Positions 37,066-47,020 of a DNA stretch of 64,000 nt are shown one piece after another; the stretch's first letter is position 1, and each line of letters starts with the position of its first letter. The translations under genes and the position numbers were made by a program. The DNA is from an uncultured Hyphomicrobiales bacterium (lineage in GTDB: Bacteria; Pseudomonadota; Alphaproteobacteria; Rhizobiales; Ancalomicrobiaceae). The stretch covers positions 124,001 through 188,000 of the forward strand of contig CAIYYN010000049.1 in the NCBI GenBank assembly GCA_903930435.1, written 5' to 3'. The notes below the pieces were generated by a model that saw only the letters and a list, made by a program, of their open reading frames with translations, did no database searches and was not told the DNA's origin.

Positions 37066-37093
37066 AAAGCCCGGTGAGCAATCACCGGGCTTT
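37066..37093 (+). terminator. Terminator of porin 2
   Basis: A 12-bp perfect GC-rich stem (37066-37077 with 37082-37093), 4-base loop GCAA, and a TTTTT tail, 22 bases after the stop. Confidence 0.92.
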
Positions 37094-37169
37094 TTGCTGT
37101 TTGGATCTGCCTGAAAGTATCGTCGCGACGAAGGTACGCTCGATAACTCAGCGCTGCCTTGCAGCTTTA

Positions 37170-38129
37170 TCAGTCGGCCCTGGTCCCGTCCCCACGGTTG
37201 CCATTCAAGAAGCGCTCGATCATACCAAGTGTCTCGTCGTCTTCGAGCAAAGGCGCATGTGCTTCATCGGGCACGATATGGCATGCGATGGACGGTTGGC
37301 GCTCTGTCATCTCGTTTAGGATGCGATCTGTCAGAATATCGGACAGGCTACCGCGCAGTACGAGAACCGGCTTTTGGGCAAGCGCGTCGAACGCCTCCCA
37401 CAGTTCCTGCAATTTCGTTTCTGGTGTCAGCGCGGCCAGGCCGAGAGCCAGGGCCGGATCATAGTCGCTGACCGGCTTACCCCCCACGTCGCGCCAAAGG
37501 CGTCGCGCATAGCGCTGCCATCCCGCATCATCAAGGCGCGGAAAGCCTGTGCCTTGCGAGACCGAGAGTGCGAAGACTGCCTGTTCCCAGGTCATGTCGC
37601 CTAGATCGCGTCCGACATAGCCCTTGATCCGGAGCAGTCCCTGCAAATCGATCTTCGGTCCGACGTCATTGAGGATGGCACGTTCGAAGAGCTGAGGCCG
37701 GATCAACGCCCCGAGCATCAGCTGAATGCCACCGCGCGATGTGCCAATCGCCTGCACCGATTGGAGCCCCAACCCGTCGATCAGTGCGAGGGTATCGGCC
37801 AATTCGACAAGTGGTGAATAGCGGTCTGGTTGGGGATCACGATCCGACAGACCCCTGCCGCGATAGTCCAATGTGATGATGCGCCTGCCCCTGGCCACCA
37901 GATGCGCTGCCAATGGCTCGAAGTCCCGGCTGTTGCGTGTCAGACCCGCCAGACAGAGGATGGGTAAGTCCGCGCCATTTTTGGCACCATAGTCGCGGCC
38001 AGCGAGCTTCAATCCTTCGGACGACTGCCACTCCAGCGGTTCAAAAGCGGTGTCCAGGGAATCCTGGATCACGTCAAGTCTCGAAACCTGCGGCGTAAAA
38101 GCGGGATATTCGGTTGCTTGCCCGGTCAT
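37170..38129 (-). CDS. Alpha/beta hydrolase
   Basis: The 319-residue hydrolase has the nucleophile elbow GTSRGG (G-x-S-x-G) near residue 130. It also has a YRGRGLSDRDP segment near 95 as in epoxide hydrolase/haloperoxidase-like members, and the catalytic His in PDEAHAPLL near the C terminus. The substrate is unknown. No signal peptide. It is a stand-alone minus-strand gene between porin 2 and the lytic transglycosylase. Confidence 0.9.
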   Translation of the reverse strand: MTGQATEYPAFTPQVSRLDVIQDSLDTAFEPLEWQSSEGLKLAGRDYGAKNGADLPILCLAGLTRNSRDFEPLAAHLVARGRRIITLDYRGRGLSDRDPQPDRYSPLVELADTLALIDGLGLQSVQAIGTSRGGIQLMLGALIRPQLFERAILNDVGPKIDLQGLLRIKGYVGRDLGDMTWEQAVFALSVSQGTGFPRLDDAGWQRYARRLWRDVGGKPVSDYDPALALGLAALTPETKLQELWEAFDALAQKPVLVLRGSLSDILTDRILNEMTERQPSIACHIVPDEAHAPLLEDDETLGMIERFLNGNRGDGTRAD

Positions 38130-38260
38130 GGCTGGTTCCCTTCATGTTCCGTTGACAGTGAGCTAGCTGCTTTTTCACGGAAAGGACAACAATGATTGCC
38201 TGCCAAAGGGCAATCTGATGCCCTGGCTGAATCGCGGTCCAGCGACGTTGTCAGGCGTTG

Positions 38261-40282
38261 TCAGTTGCCCTGTGTGTTGCTGGCCGGACCGATTGAACCG
38301 GTTGTTTCGCGCGCGCCGACACCGCGCCGCAGGTCATCGGCGATCATCAGGCGCTTTCCCTCGAGCCGGAAGCGATAGACCTGAAGGTTCTCGAGCACGC
38401 GCTGGACATAATTTCGGGTTTCGGAGAAAGGAATCCGTTCCATCCAGTCGACGATGTCAATGTCAGGCGACCTTGGATCACCATAGGCCTGAACCCATTC
38501 GTGAATACGTCCTGGACCCGCGTTATAGCCTGCAATCGCCATGACGTAGTTTCCGTCATAGTTCTTCACGAGATTATTCACATAGGCCGTTCCCAGCCTC
38601 ACATTATAGCGAGGATCGGTCTTCCACGCGTTCTTGTCGTAGGGAATGTGCAGCATCTTTGCCGCATCGCGTCCCGTGTCCGGCATCACCTGAAAGATCC
38701 CGGTCGCGCCTGCGGACGAGACATCGGCTTGATTGAATTCACTTTCCTGCCGCGTAATGGCGAAAGCGAGAGCCTTTTCCAGCCCGGATGTATCGATATC
38801 CTCGGGCAAGCCGCGTACCGGGAATGCCAGCGCCTGCATGTCGAGACCGCGTTGCGCCGCTGCCTTGCCTGCCGTCACCGCGAATGTGTACCAGCCCTGC
38901 CGTTCCGCCATGTCTATCAGGACCGCGACCTGACCCGACGTCGGCAGGGATTCGGCCATATATTTGTAGAACGGCGTCGCCAGATCCTTGCGGCCCATCG
39001 CATTCAGCTTGGCAAGGGCCGCGAAGCGGTCGTCGTGTTCAATGGCAGTCCTGTCCGCCGACGTCGGTGTGACAGTGCGGCTCAACCCCAGATCTGTCAG
39101 CCCGAGTTTGGCCCTTGCCATCTGACCATAGAAGGTGAAGCCAAACTCTGCCGCACGCGTGTAATAGTCCCGGGCGGAACCGCCAGCTCCGGCCTCTGCG
39201 GCGCGGCCCATCCAGTAGAAGGCGCGCGCGCGTGTGACTGGCTTGCCCGAGGCTTCGGCGACCTTGGCGAAATGCACCAATCCGACGCGCGGCTGTTTCA
39301 GGTAGCGGAACGCGTACCAGCCTTCGTGGAACTCGGCCTCCGCCTGATTGGCGGCTGTGGACCCAAGATGGCCATCGACAATCTCGAAGGCCAGTTTCGG
39401 GTTTCCAAGATCGAGCACCTTGCGGGAAACAATCCGCTTCTCCTCCCACCATTGATCCGGCGAGACCATGAGACGCGGATCCTTGGGGGCACGCAGCAGA
39501 TATTCTGCCGCTTCCTGCCAATGTTCCTGACGCCGCGCATATTGGGCCCGTCCGAAGATGTAGGATGGCTCCTTCGTGAGGGACGCCGGCACCTCGGCCA
39601 GCAATCGACCGGCATCGGGCGCATTTTTCTCGACGGCCATCCGCGCAGCCGCGAGCTTCTCGTAGTCCGGGCTCATGTGTTTGGCGATGCGAACGGCATC
39701 CGTCACATGACCGGAGAAAAGCGCGAGATCAAGGCGCTCCTTGAAGTCCTCCAGTGACATCAAGGACTTGAATTCAGTGGCAATCGTCGCCTCGTCCTGA
39801 TCGGTCAAGGAGGTATCCAGCCAGGCCGCATGAATCTGTGTCTTGGCTTCGGCTGTCTTGCCGAGCGCCAGATAGGCGCGGGCCAGCATCATGCGGCCAC
39901 GCACCGAATAGGGGTGACTGCCCTGGAAGGCCTGAATGACAAGTTCCGGGCCGGGATTCTCGCGTTCCAGGGCTTGTTCGGCCCGGCGACGGAAGAGCTC
40001 CGGTTCCGGCCATGTGGGGTTGTTGATCGCGAATTGGGTGATCGCCGCAGCGGACAGATCACCGACGCCAACGCGGATCAGATACCAGTCGACAATCTTC
40101 TGTTCGACGCGATCGAGTTGCGATTCCATGTCGCGCGCTGAATGCACATCACCGTGGTCGGCGGCAGCGAGCGCGCGTTGCAATGTGCCTGGGTCAGCCC
40201 AGGCGACTATCTGGCCCATCGGCACTGAAAGCGCTGCGCCGATCACTGCGGCTGCGGCGAGGCGCCTGACTTGATCGACCAT
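38261..40282 (-). CDS. Soluble lytic murein transglycosylase (Slt70 type)
   Basis: Periplasmic exolytic enzyme that cleaves glycan strands. The 673-residue protein has a signal peptide (VRRLAAAAVIGAALSVPMG), a long alpha-helical superhelix domain (about 40-500), and a C-terminal goose-lysozyme-like domain. The latter has catalytic Glu in ITRQESEFN near residue 512, followed by GATGIFQVMPDTG and YNAGPGRI. The ATG at 40282 is chosen (AGGAG 6 bases upstream) over one seven codons earlier. The gene diverges from dapA, a neighbour also seen in other rhizobia. Confidence 0.94.
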   Translation of the reverse strand: MVDQVRRLAAAAVIGAALSVPMGQIVAWADPGTLQRALAAADHGDVHSARDMESQLDRVEQKIVDWYLIRVGVGDLSAAAITQFAINNPTWPEPELFRRRAEQALERENPGPELVIQAFQGSHPYSVRGRMMLARAYLALGKTAEAKTQIHAAWLDTSLTDQDEATIATEFKSLMSLEDFKERLDLALFSGHVTDAVRIAKHMSPDYEKLAAARMAVEKNAPDAGRLLAEVPASLTKEPSYIFGRAQYARRQEHWQEAAEYLLRAPKDPRLMVSPDQWWEEKRIVSRKVLDLGNPKLAFEIVDGHLGSTAANQAEAEFHEGWYAFRYLKQPRVGLVHFAKVAEASGKPVTRARAFYWMGRAAEAGAGGSARDYYTRAAEFGFTFYGQMARAKLGLTDLGLSRTVTPTSADRTAIEHDDRFAALAKLNAMGRKDLATPFYKYMAESLPTSGQVAVLIDMAERQGWYTFAVTAGKAAAQRGLDMQALAFPVRGLPEDIDTSGLEKALAFAITRQESEFNQADVSSAGATGIFQVMPDTGRDAAKMLHIPYDKNAWKTDPRYNVRLGTAYVNNLVKNYDGNYVMAIAGYNAGPGRIHEWVQAYGDPRSPDIDIVDWMERIPFSETRNYVQRVLENLQVYRFRLEGKRLMIADDLRRGVGARETTGSIGPASNTQGN

Positions 40283-40719
40283 GACTGGCTCCTGACAGCT
40301 CATCTTATCGGTTGACCGGCCCTGCGGCTTGCTGGCTCCAGATTTTCAGCCAACTGCAAGCAAAGCGTCGCAAGTCCAGATCCATCCCGATCAAATTGGC
40401 ATTCAATTCTCAATATAGCTCAATCCATGCACATATATGAGCATGAAAATGACATGAGCAACTTGTCCGCACCTTGCGCGAAGATGGTCAATTTTTCCTT
40501 AATTTTCGTTGATTTACGGCGAGGCCTCGACCGAGGTGGGCGTCCTTGATGCCGATAGTGGGCGGGGAGCGCGTGCGGTGCCACACATTATCCGTTGGTT
40601 GACGCATCTTTTTGACCAAAAATTTGACAGATACATGGCTTTTCGTGGTCAAGACGCTTGCGCAATTTGTCACAATACTTAGGTTACGGGTCCGGTTTTA
40701 GAGTAGGGGAAATTCGAAG
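40283..40719. other. Divergent promoter region between slt and dapA
   Basis: About 440 bases without a gene; part is A/T-rich (around 40380-40450). A perfect -35-like TTGACA occurs near 40625, but I see no convincing -10 at the right distance. It should contain promoters for both flanking genes. Confidence 0.35.
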
Positions 40720-41616
40720 ATGTCGAAGGGGCCGCACCCGTTCAAGGGGTCCATGCCAGCGCTGGTCACACCATTTGCCGATGGCAAGCTGGATGAAGCT
40801 GCCTATGAAGCCTTTGTTGCCTGGCAAATCGAGGAAGGGTCCAACGGGCTCGTGCCGTGCGGGACGACGGGCGAAAGCGCGACCATGACGCACGATGAGC
40901 ACAAGCGTGTGATCGAACGGACGATCAAGATTGCCGCTGGGCGCGTCCCCGTAATCGCGGGTGCTGGTTCGAACAATACGGCAGAAGCCATCGACCTCGC
41001 GCGTTTCGCCGAGAAGGCAGGGGCCGACGCCCTTCTTGTTGTTGCTCCCTATTATAACAAGCCGAGCCAGGAAGGACTTTACCAGCATTTCAAGGCAGTT
41101 GACGCGGCTGTTGGTATCCCTGTCATCGTCTACAACATCCCGCCACGCTCAGTTGTGGATATTTCGGTTGATACGATGAAGCGCCTTTACGATGATTGTC
41201 CAAACATCATTGGCGTCAAGGACGCGACGATGAATCTCAACCGCCCATCGCTCGAGCGAATGGCGATTGGCACGGATTGGCTCCTGTTGTCTGGTGAGGA
41301 CGGAACAGCGCTTGCCTATATGGCGCATGGCGGACATGGCTGCATCTCGGTGACCGCGAATGTTGCTCCGAGACTTGTCGCCGAATTCCAGGCGGCCTGC
41401 CTCGCGGGTGATTTCTCGTCGGCATTGGCCTATCAAGACAAGCTGATGCCGCTGCATCGGGCGCTGTTTCTGGAACCGAATCCGGGTGGCCCGAAGTACG
41501 CGCTTTCCAGACTTGGACGAATGCGCAACGAGTTGCGCCTGCCTATGGTCAAAGTATCGACCGCCGTTGAAGCGGAAATCGATGCTGCCTTGCGGATTGC
41601 TGGCCTTCTCAATTGA
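40720..41616 (+). CDS. dapA: 4-hydroxy-tetrahydrodipicolinate synthase
   Basis: Condenses pyruvate with aspartate semialdehyde in lysine/diaminopimelate synthesis. The 298-residue TIM barrel has GTTGES near residue 48, YYNKPSQEG near 110, the Tyr of [11 protein letters not shown], and the Schiff-base Lys in IGVKDAT near 167. Length is normal. It is followed by smpB after 24 bases. Confidence 0.97.
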   Translation: MSKGPHPFKGSMPALVTPFADGKLDEAAYEAFVAWQIEEGSNGLVPCGTTGESATMTHDEHKRVIERTIKIAAGRVPVIAGAGSNNTAEAIDLARFAEKAGADALLVVAPYYNKPSQEGLYQHFKAVDAAVGIPVIVYNIPPRSVVDISVDTMKRLYDDCPNIIGVKDATMNLNRPSLERMAIGTDWLLLSGEDGTALAYMAHGGHGCISVTANVAPRLVAEFQAACLAGDFSSALAYQDKLMPLHRALFLEPNPGGPKYALSRLGRMRNELRLPMVKVSTAVEAEIDAALRIAGLLN

Positions 41617-41640
41617 GAAGACCTCTGAGCTGAGACCCTG

Positions 41641-42114
41641 ATGACCGAACATAAGGATCTGGAACGCAAGATCGCGGCCGAGAATCGGAAGGCGCGGTTC
41701 AATTACGAGGTCATCAATGTCTTTGAAGCGGGCATCGTGCTGACCGGTACGGAGATCAAGTCGCTGCGTGGCGGCCGTGCAAATATTACGGATAGCTATG
41801 CCGCCGCAGCCGGAAGCGATTTTGTCCTTTATAACGCCTATATCCCGGAATACCTCCAGGCTAACCGGTTCAATCATGAAACGCGTCGTCCGCGCCGATT
41901 GCTTCTGCATCGCCGGGAGATCAACAAGCTCATGGGTGCGACGGAACGTGAGGGACTGACGGTCGTCCCTCTCGATATTCATTTTGATGACAAGGGGCGC
42001 GCGAAGATCAAGCTTGCTCTGGCGAAGGGCAAAAAGCTGCACGACAAGCGCGAAGCGGACAAGGACCGCGACTGGAAACGCGAGCAGGGCCGTTTGCTCA
42101 AATCCCGCGATTGA
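41641..42114 (+). CDS. smpB: SsrA-binding protein SmpB
   Basis: Delivers tmRNA to stalled ribosomes. The 157-residue protein has the conserved [19 protein letters not shown] and [18 protein letters not shown] blocks and a basic C-terminal tail ([20 protein letters not shown]) that enters the mRNA channel. No tmRNA gene is visible in the window. dapA-smpB is the usual rhizobial pair. Confidence 0.97.
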   Translation: MTEHKDLERKIAAENRKARFNYEVINVFEAGIVLTGTEIKSLRGGRANITDSYAAAAGSDFVLYNAYIPEYLQANRFNHETRRPRRLLLHRREINKLMGATEREGLTVVPLDIHFDDKGRAKIKLALAKGKKLHDKREADKDRDWKREQGRLLKSRD

Positions 42115-42141
42115 GAACCGGACAAGCTTCTGCTGACCGGC

Positions 42142-42816
42142 TCAGATTACGCCATCACGGCGCATGTCCATGAAGATATTCCTGAACATGTCCGTCGTCA
42201 GTACGCCGGTGTTCGTATTGTACCGCGAACAATGATAGCTGTCGTAGAGCGTCAGTTCCGGCGTCAGTTGATGTTTTCCGCCATGTGAAAATTTGAACAA
42301 GGCGAGGCGCTGGCCGAAGGTGCGCACGACACTGTCGTGGGCGATCTTGCCAAGGGCTAGAATGGCCGAAATTGTTTTGTGGTGTGCAACCGTGCGCACC
42401 AGAAATGGCCGACACGCGTTGATTTCGGCAGGTGTTGGTTTGTTTTCCGGCGGAACGCACCGGACGGCATTCGTGATCGCAGCTCTTGTCAGGTGCAGCC
42501 CATCATCAATTCGGGCGGCAAACTGTCCGTCCGACAACCCAAATTCCGCGAGCATCTGGTAAAGGAGATCGCCGGCATAGTCGCCCGTGAACGGTCGACC
42601 TGTGCGGTTGGCACCACGCAGCCCCGGAGCTAGTCCCACGATCAGCACGCGCGCATCACGACCCATGAAACTGGGAACCGGCGAATTGAACCAGTCGGGT
42701 TCACGCCTACGCCAATCATCCCGAAATGCCTTCAGTCGCGGACAGAGATCGCAATCTCTATCCGGATCAAGCTTGACCTCGAGATCGCCATTGGCTGAAA
42801 TCCGATCCGATTTCAC
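42142..42816 (-). CDS. Family 5 (UDGb-type) uracil-DNA glycosylase
   Basis: Base-excision repair enzyme of 224 residues. The first motif GLAPGLRGANRTGRPFTGD near residue 60 and the second YHCSRYNTNTGVLT near 195 fit UDGb, which lacks the acidic catalytic residue of family 1 and excises uracil and hypoxanthine. Cysteines at CDLC near residue 22, and others near residues 115 and 132, could ligate a 4Fe-4S cluster. It is convergent with smpB and 9 bases downstream of the NYN gene on the same strand, so it is probably the second gene of that pair. Confidence 0.9.
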   Translation of the reverse strand: MKSDRISANGDLEVKLDPDRDCDLCPRLKAFRDDWRRREPDWFNSPVPSFMGRDARVLIVGLAPGLRGANRTGRPFTGDYAGDLLYQMLAEFGLSDGQFAARIDDGLHLTRAAITNAVRCVPPENKPTPAEINACRPFLVRTVAHHKTISAILALGKIAHDSVVRTFGQRLALFKFSHGGKHQLTPELTLYDSYHCSRYNTNTGVLTTDMFRNIFMDMRRDGVI

Positions 42817-42825
42817 CGTGTACGC

Positions 42826-43437
42826 TCAGATATCGTCGAATTCATCTTCGAAATCCGGCATGTGTCGTTGGCGTTGCGTTTCGCGCTCAGCCAAACGTGC
42901 TGCCCGCTCAGAGGGATCACGACCGATGCGTGACTGCAGTGTTGTCAGATCGATGAAATGATCGGCTTGCCGACGCAGATCGTCAGAGATCATGGGCGGC
43001 TGGGTTTGGAGAGTCGAGATGACCGACACTTTCTTGCCCTTGCGCTGCACGGCCTCGACAAGCCGCCGGAAGTCACCATCGCCGGAGAACAGAACCAGAT
43101 GATCAATATGGTCGGCCATCTCCATCGCATCGACGGCCAGTTCGATATCCATGTTCGCCTTTATCTTGCGGCGTCCCGTGGCATCAAAGAACTCTTTCGT
43201 CGGCTTCGTGACAACCTTGAATCCGTTGTAGTCTAGCCAGTCTATCAAAGGTCGGATTGAAGAATATTCTTGATCCTCAATCAGGGCTGTATAGTAAAAA
43301 GCCCTCATCAGGTAGCATCTTGATTGAAAATCCTGTAGCAGTCTTTTGTAGTCGATATCAAAACCGAGCGCTTTTGACGTTGCATACAGATTTGCACCAT
43401 CGATGAATAGGGCGACTTTTTCACGTGTCTGAAACAT
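42826..43437 (-). CDS. NYN domain (LabA/DUF88) putative nuclease
   Basis: The 203-residue protein has the PIN-like NYN acidic residues: FIDGANLY near residue 11, the KANMDIELAVDAM segment near 95 and LFSGDGDF near 115, which together form a Mg-binding site typical of RNases of this fold. The tail is highly charged, ending in DFEDEFDDI. The cellular RNA target is unknown. It is found upstream of the UDGb gene in many rhizobia, and the two probably form a small operon. Confidence 0.92.
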   Translation of the reverse strand: MFQTREKVALFIDGANLYATSKALGFDIDYKRLLQDFQSRCYLMRAFYYTALIEDQEYSSIRPLIDWLDYNGFKVVTKPTKEFFDATGRRKIKANMDIELAVDAMEMADHIDHLVLFSGDGDFRRLVEAVQRKGKKVSVISTLQTQPPMISDDLRRQADHFIDLTTLQSRIGRDPSERAARLAERETQRQRHMPDFEDEFDDI

Positions 43438-44086
43438 TTTTACTTCTTCGTAATTATTTGACGAATCGTTCTCGTGGACGCGTAATGTCGCGTATCCTGA
43501 GTCCGGGTTGAAGTTTCCGATTTTCCCTCAAGTTGCCAGCAAACCTTCAGCCACCCCTGAACGCTGCGTTGGAGATCGAAGTCCCCCAATTGGTTCTTTC
43601 GGAAACAAAATGAATATAGCCGACTTCTTTAGCGATAGCCAGTAACTTCCAAAAAATTACGAATTTGAGTGGAATTACAACTCTCAGCAGCGTTTCAATC
43701 AGTAAAACAGATCGATTTTCTAAATCGGAGATATAGATATTATATTCTATACGTATATCTGCGGCGAATTATCGCAGAAATGCAAATTCATTCACATTCC
43801 CCTAACGTTTGGGACTGGATTTGATTTGACGAATCACGAGCAATGGATTTTTGCAGGGTCGGTTCATAGATACCAGATGACCTTGCTTCACAAGGATGTT
43901 CGCCAATCCGGCATCTCGTTTCCACCATTGCGTTTTGGAGCACAACGCTATAGGTATCTCGCTTCGCAGAAGCGTGAGACAGCGCCTGGACGCTGAATCC
44001 GAATCGTCAAGATATTTTGCACATTATCCCTCGGATCTTGTTTGGCATCCGGATGGATAAGGGCACAAGGCCCCGGAGACACATAA
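43438..44086. other. A/T-rich 649-base gap between NYN gene and rpoZ
   Basis: No supported gene. A central A/T-rich stretch (about 43640-43800) contains small dyads, for example CGATTT-TCT-AAATCG. It should hold divergent promoters for the NYN gene and rpoZ. I see no RNA gene. Confidence 0.4.
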
Positions 44087-44464
44087 ATGGCACGCGTCAC
44101 CGTCGAGGATTGCATCGACAAGGTGGAGAATCGGTTTGAACTGGTCCTTCTTGCCGGCCATCGCGCCCGCATGATTTCCTCAGGTTCGCCGCTCACCATT
44201 GATCGCGACAACGACAAGAACCCCGTCGTTGCACTGCGTGAGATCGCAGATGAGACAATCAGTCCAGAAGACCTGAAGGAAGAGTTCATCCACTCGCTTC
44301 AGAAGTTTGTTGAAGTCGACGAACCTGAGCCTGAGGTTGTTCCGATGATTGCGGCAGCTTCTGGCGAGGACGACGGCGAAGTCCAGTTTGACCGCATGTC
44401 GGAAGAAGATCTCCTCAAGGGTCTCGAAGGGTTGGTTCCTCCTGACAAGGAAGAGGAAGACTGA
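44087..44464 (+). CDS. rpoZ: RNA polymerase omega subunit
   Basis: Helps assemble RNA polymerase and forms part of the (p)ppGpp site. The 125-residue protein starts [20 protein letters not shown] and includes [13 protein letters not shown] and [12 protein letters not shown]. An acidic tail follows, common in Alphaproteobacteria. GGAGA lies 7 bases before ATG. It precedes the (p)ppGpp synthetase gene, the conserved rpoZ-rsh pairing. Confidence 0.97.
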   Translation: MARVTVEDCIDKVENRFELVLLAGHRARMISSGSPLTIDRDNDKNPVVALREIADETISPEDLKEEFIHSLQKFVEVDEPEPEVVPMIAAASGEDDGEVQFDRMSEEDLLKGLEGLVPPDKEEED

Positions 44465-44556
44465 AACGCGGGTCGTAGCCCTTCCATCCGGCTGCCCGGA
44501 TTGTTACGTTTGACGATCTTGAATCGTATTCGGATCGCAGCGACGGGACCGCAGCC

Positions 44557-46761
44557 ATGATGCGTCAGTACGACCTCGTCGAGCGCGTCAAGCGCTATAA
44601 CCCGCAGGCGGACGAGGCTTTACTCAACAAAGCCTACGTCTACGGGATGATGAAGCATGGGGCACAGAAGCGGGCTTCCGGCGACCCCTATTTTTCGCAT
44701 CCGCTCGAAGTTGCTGCCATTCTGACGGACTTACGGCTCGACGACGCGTCGATTGCCGTTGCGCTTCTGCATGACACGATTGAAGATACAGACGCAACAC
44801 GCGATGAAATCGACGGTCTTTTCGGACCCGAAATCGGGCAGCTCGTTGAAAGCCTGACCAAGCTGAAGAAGCTGGATTTTGTCTACAAGCAAACCCAGCA
44901 GGCTGAGAATTTCCGTCGTCTGCTTCTTGCCGTGTCCGACGATATCCGGGTCCTGCTGGTCAAGCTTGCGGACCGCCTGCACAATATGCGTACGCTTCAC
45001 CATATGGCTGAGGCAAAACGGTTTCGCATCGCTGAAGAAACGATGGAAATCTACGCACCCTTGGCTGGACGCATCGGCATGCAGAGCATGCGCGAAGAAC
45101 TCGAAGATCTCGCGTTCCAGCATCTCAATCCCGACGCACATCTCAAGATCACCGAACGACTGGCTGTCCTGGCTGATCAGAACAAGGACCTGAAGCCGAA
45201 GATCGAGTCGGCGCTGACTGAAAAATTGATGGCGAACGGCATTGTTGCGACTGTCAAAGGACGTCAGAAACGGCCTTATTCGATCTTCGTCAAGATGCAG
45301 CGCAAGGGCGTATCGTTCGAGCAATTATCCGATATCTTCGGCTTCCGGGTGCTGGTTCCGGGCGAAGACGACTGCTATCGGGCGCTCGGAATCGTCCACA
45401 GGACCTGGAAAATGGTGCCGGGTCGCTTCAAGGATTACATCTCTACGCCGAAGCAGAATGATTACCGCTCTTTGCACACGACGGTCGTTGGTCCGGCCGG
45501 ACAGCAACGTGTCGAATTGCAGATCCGGACTGATGCGATGAACCGGGTCTGCGAGTTTGGCATCGCGGCGCACGCCCTCTACAAGGACGGCGGCAAGAGC
45601 GAGGGCCTTCAGCGCGAGTCCGGCGCCTTTGCGTGGTTGCGTGAGACGGTCGCGCGGTTGAATGATCCCAATCTCAACCCGGAAGAGTTCTTGGAGAATA
45701 CCAAGCTTGAACTCTTCCATGATCAGGTGTTCTGCTTCACGCCCAAGGGCAAGATCATCGGACTGCCGCGTGGCGCAAATGCAATTGATTTTGCCTATGC
45801 GGTGCACACCGACGTCGGTAACACCTGCGTTGGAGCCAAGATCAACGGACGCATCATGCCGTTGATGACCGAACTATCGAATGGTGATGAAGTCGAAATC
45901 ATCCGGTCGAAGGCGCAGGTGCCGCCACCGGCCTGGGAGAACATCGCGGTCACCGGCAAGGCGCGTGCCGCGATCCGCCGCGCCACACGCGAAGCCGTTC
46001 GCAAGCAGTTCAGTGGGCTAGGCAGGCAAATTCTCGAGCGTGTGTTTGAACGAGCCGGGCGACCATTGAGTGACAGCCTGTTGCAACAGGCCGCGCCCCG
46101 TCTCGGCCATCAAACAGTCGGCGATCTCGTTGCAGCGGTCGGGCGTGGCGAATTGACTTCAGATGGCGTGCTCAAAGCCGTTTATCCCGATTATCAGGAT
46201 GAGCGCACGACTTCCAGTCCACGGGCATCGCAAGGCGATGGCTGGTTTGGCCTGGATCGTGGGCGCACGATGAAATTCCGCGTTCCGGGTGACGGCGAGG
46301 CGTCGGATCTGGCCATTCCGATTCGCGGCATCTCCGGGGAACTGCCGGTGCAGTTTGCGCCAGAAGGCGGCGCTGTTCCGGGGGATCGGATTGTTGGCAT
46401 TCTCACGCCAGGCGAGGGGATCACGGTTTATCCAATCCAGTCTTCCGCCCTCAAGGAGTTCGACGATCAGCCGGAGCGTTGGCTCGACGTACGCTGGGAT
46501 ATCAATCCTGATGATCCCGTGCGCTTCCCGGCGCGGATAGCGCTCACCTCCCTGAACGAACCTGGCTCACTGGCCCAGATCGCTCAGGTTATTGCTGACA
46601 ATGATGGCAACATTGACAATATCAAGATGATCCGCAAGGGAGCCGATTTCCACGAGATCATGATTGATCTCGAGGTTTGGGACCTGAAGCATCTCAACCG
46701 GATCACCAGTCAATTGAAGCAAAAGCCGATTATTTCAAGCGTTGCCCGAGCGAACGGCTAG
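44557..46761 (+). CDS. Bifunctional (p)ppGpp synthetase/hydrolase (Rsh)
   Basis: Controls the stringent response. The 734-residue protein has an N-terminal HD hydrolase with SHPLEVAAIL and ALLHDTIEDT (HD and ED present). It is followed by a synthetase domain with GRQKRPYSIFVKMQ, IFGFRVLV, NDYRSLHTT and VELQIRT. A TGS domain (FCFTPKGKIIGLPRGANAID) and a C-terminal ACT domain (NEPGSLAQIAQVIADNDGNI) complete it. Both catalytic centres look intact, as expected for the single Rsh of rhizobia. Gene symbols rel, rsh and spoT are all in use for this orthologue. Confidence 0.96.
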   Translation: MMRQYDLVERVKRYNPQADEALLNKAYVYGMMKHGAQKRASGDPYFSHPLEVAAILTDLRLDDASIAVALLHDTIEDTDATRDEIDGLFGPEIGQLVESLTKLKKLDFVYKQTQQAENFRRLLLAVSDDIRVLLVKLADRLHNMRTLHHMAEAKRFRIAEETMEIYAPLAGRIGMQSMREELEDLAFQHLNPDAHLKITERLAVLADQNKDLKPKIESALTEKLMANGIVATVKGRQKRPYSIFVKMQRKGVSFEQLSDIFGFRVLVPGEDDCYRALGIVHRTWKMVPGRFKDYISTPKQNDYRSLHTTVVGPAGQQRVELQIRTDAMNRVCEFGIAAHALYKDGGKSEGLQRESGAFAWLRETVARLNDPNLNPEEFLENTKLELFHDQVFCFTPKGKIIGLPRGANAIDFAYAVHTDVGNTCVGAKINGRIMPLMTELSNGDEVEIIRSKAQVPPPAWENIAVTGKARAAIRRATREAVRKQFSGLGRQILERVFERAGRPLSDSLLQQAAPRLGHQTVGDLVAAVGRGELTSDGVLKAVYPDYQDERTTSSPRASQGDGWFGLDRGRTMKFRVPGDGEASDLAIPIRGISGELPVQFAPEGGAVPGDRIVGILTPGEGITVYPIQSSALKEFDDQPERWLDVRWDINPDDPVRFPARIALTSLNEPGSLAQIAQVIADNDGNIDNIKMIRKGADFHEIMIDLEVWDLKHLNRITSQLKQKPIISSVARANG

Positions 46762-46972
46762 TGAACCGCACGATTCACGCGTCAGACCAATCAGCTTTAT
46801 CGGATAAGTCGATGTCTGCAGGGTGCCTCATGCGCGTCGCAGAGGCGTTTGTCGTACCTGGTGGTGAACTGAACTCTCCTGAAACAAGCCGGCATCTTAC
46901 AAGGCCGAAGGATCGCTCCCTCCGAAGGCACTGGAAGCGGGGCAGGCGTCAACGCGCTCTCGCCAAGCAAAA

Positions 46973-46996
46973 AGCCCGGCGATTGCGCGCCGGGCT
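46973..46996 (-). terminator. Terminator after hppA
   Basis: A 9-bp perfect GC-rich stem (46973-46981 with 46988-46996) is followed on the minus strand by a TTTTT run. It lies 25 bases past the hppA stop. The 259 bases between rsh and hppA hold nothing else that I can see. Confidence 0.88.
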
Positions 46997-47020
46997 CCTT
47001 GTAGCTTCAGTTAGACGAAC

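Noticed and set aside
33839-37085. Two long minus-strand frames (393 and 418 residues) opposite the porins
   Set aside because: They mirror the strongly biased codon use of highly expressed porins; no ribosome sites, domains or signal features support them.
38501-39757. 418-residue plus-strand frame opposite the lytic transglycosylase
   Set aside because: Antisense to a gene with a complete SLT domain; no family features in the translation.
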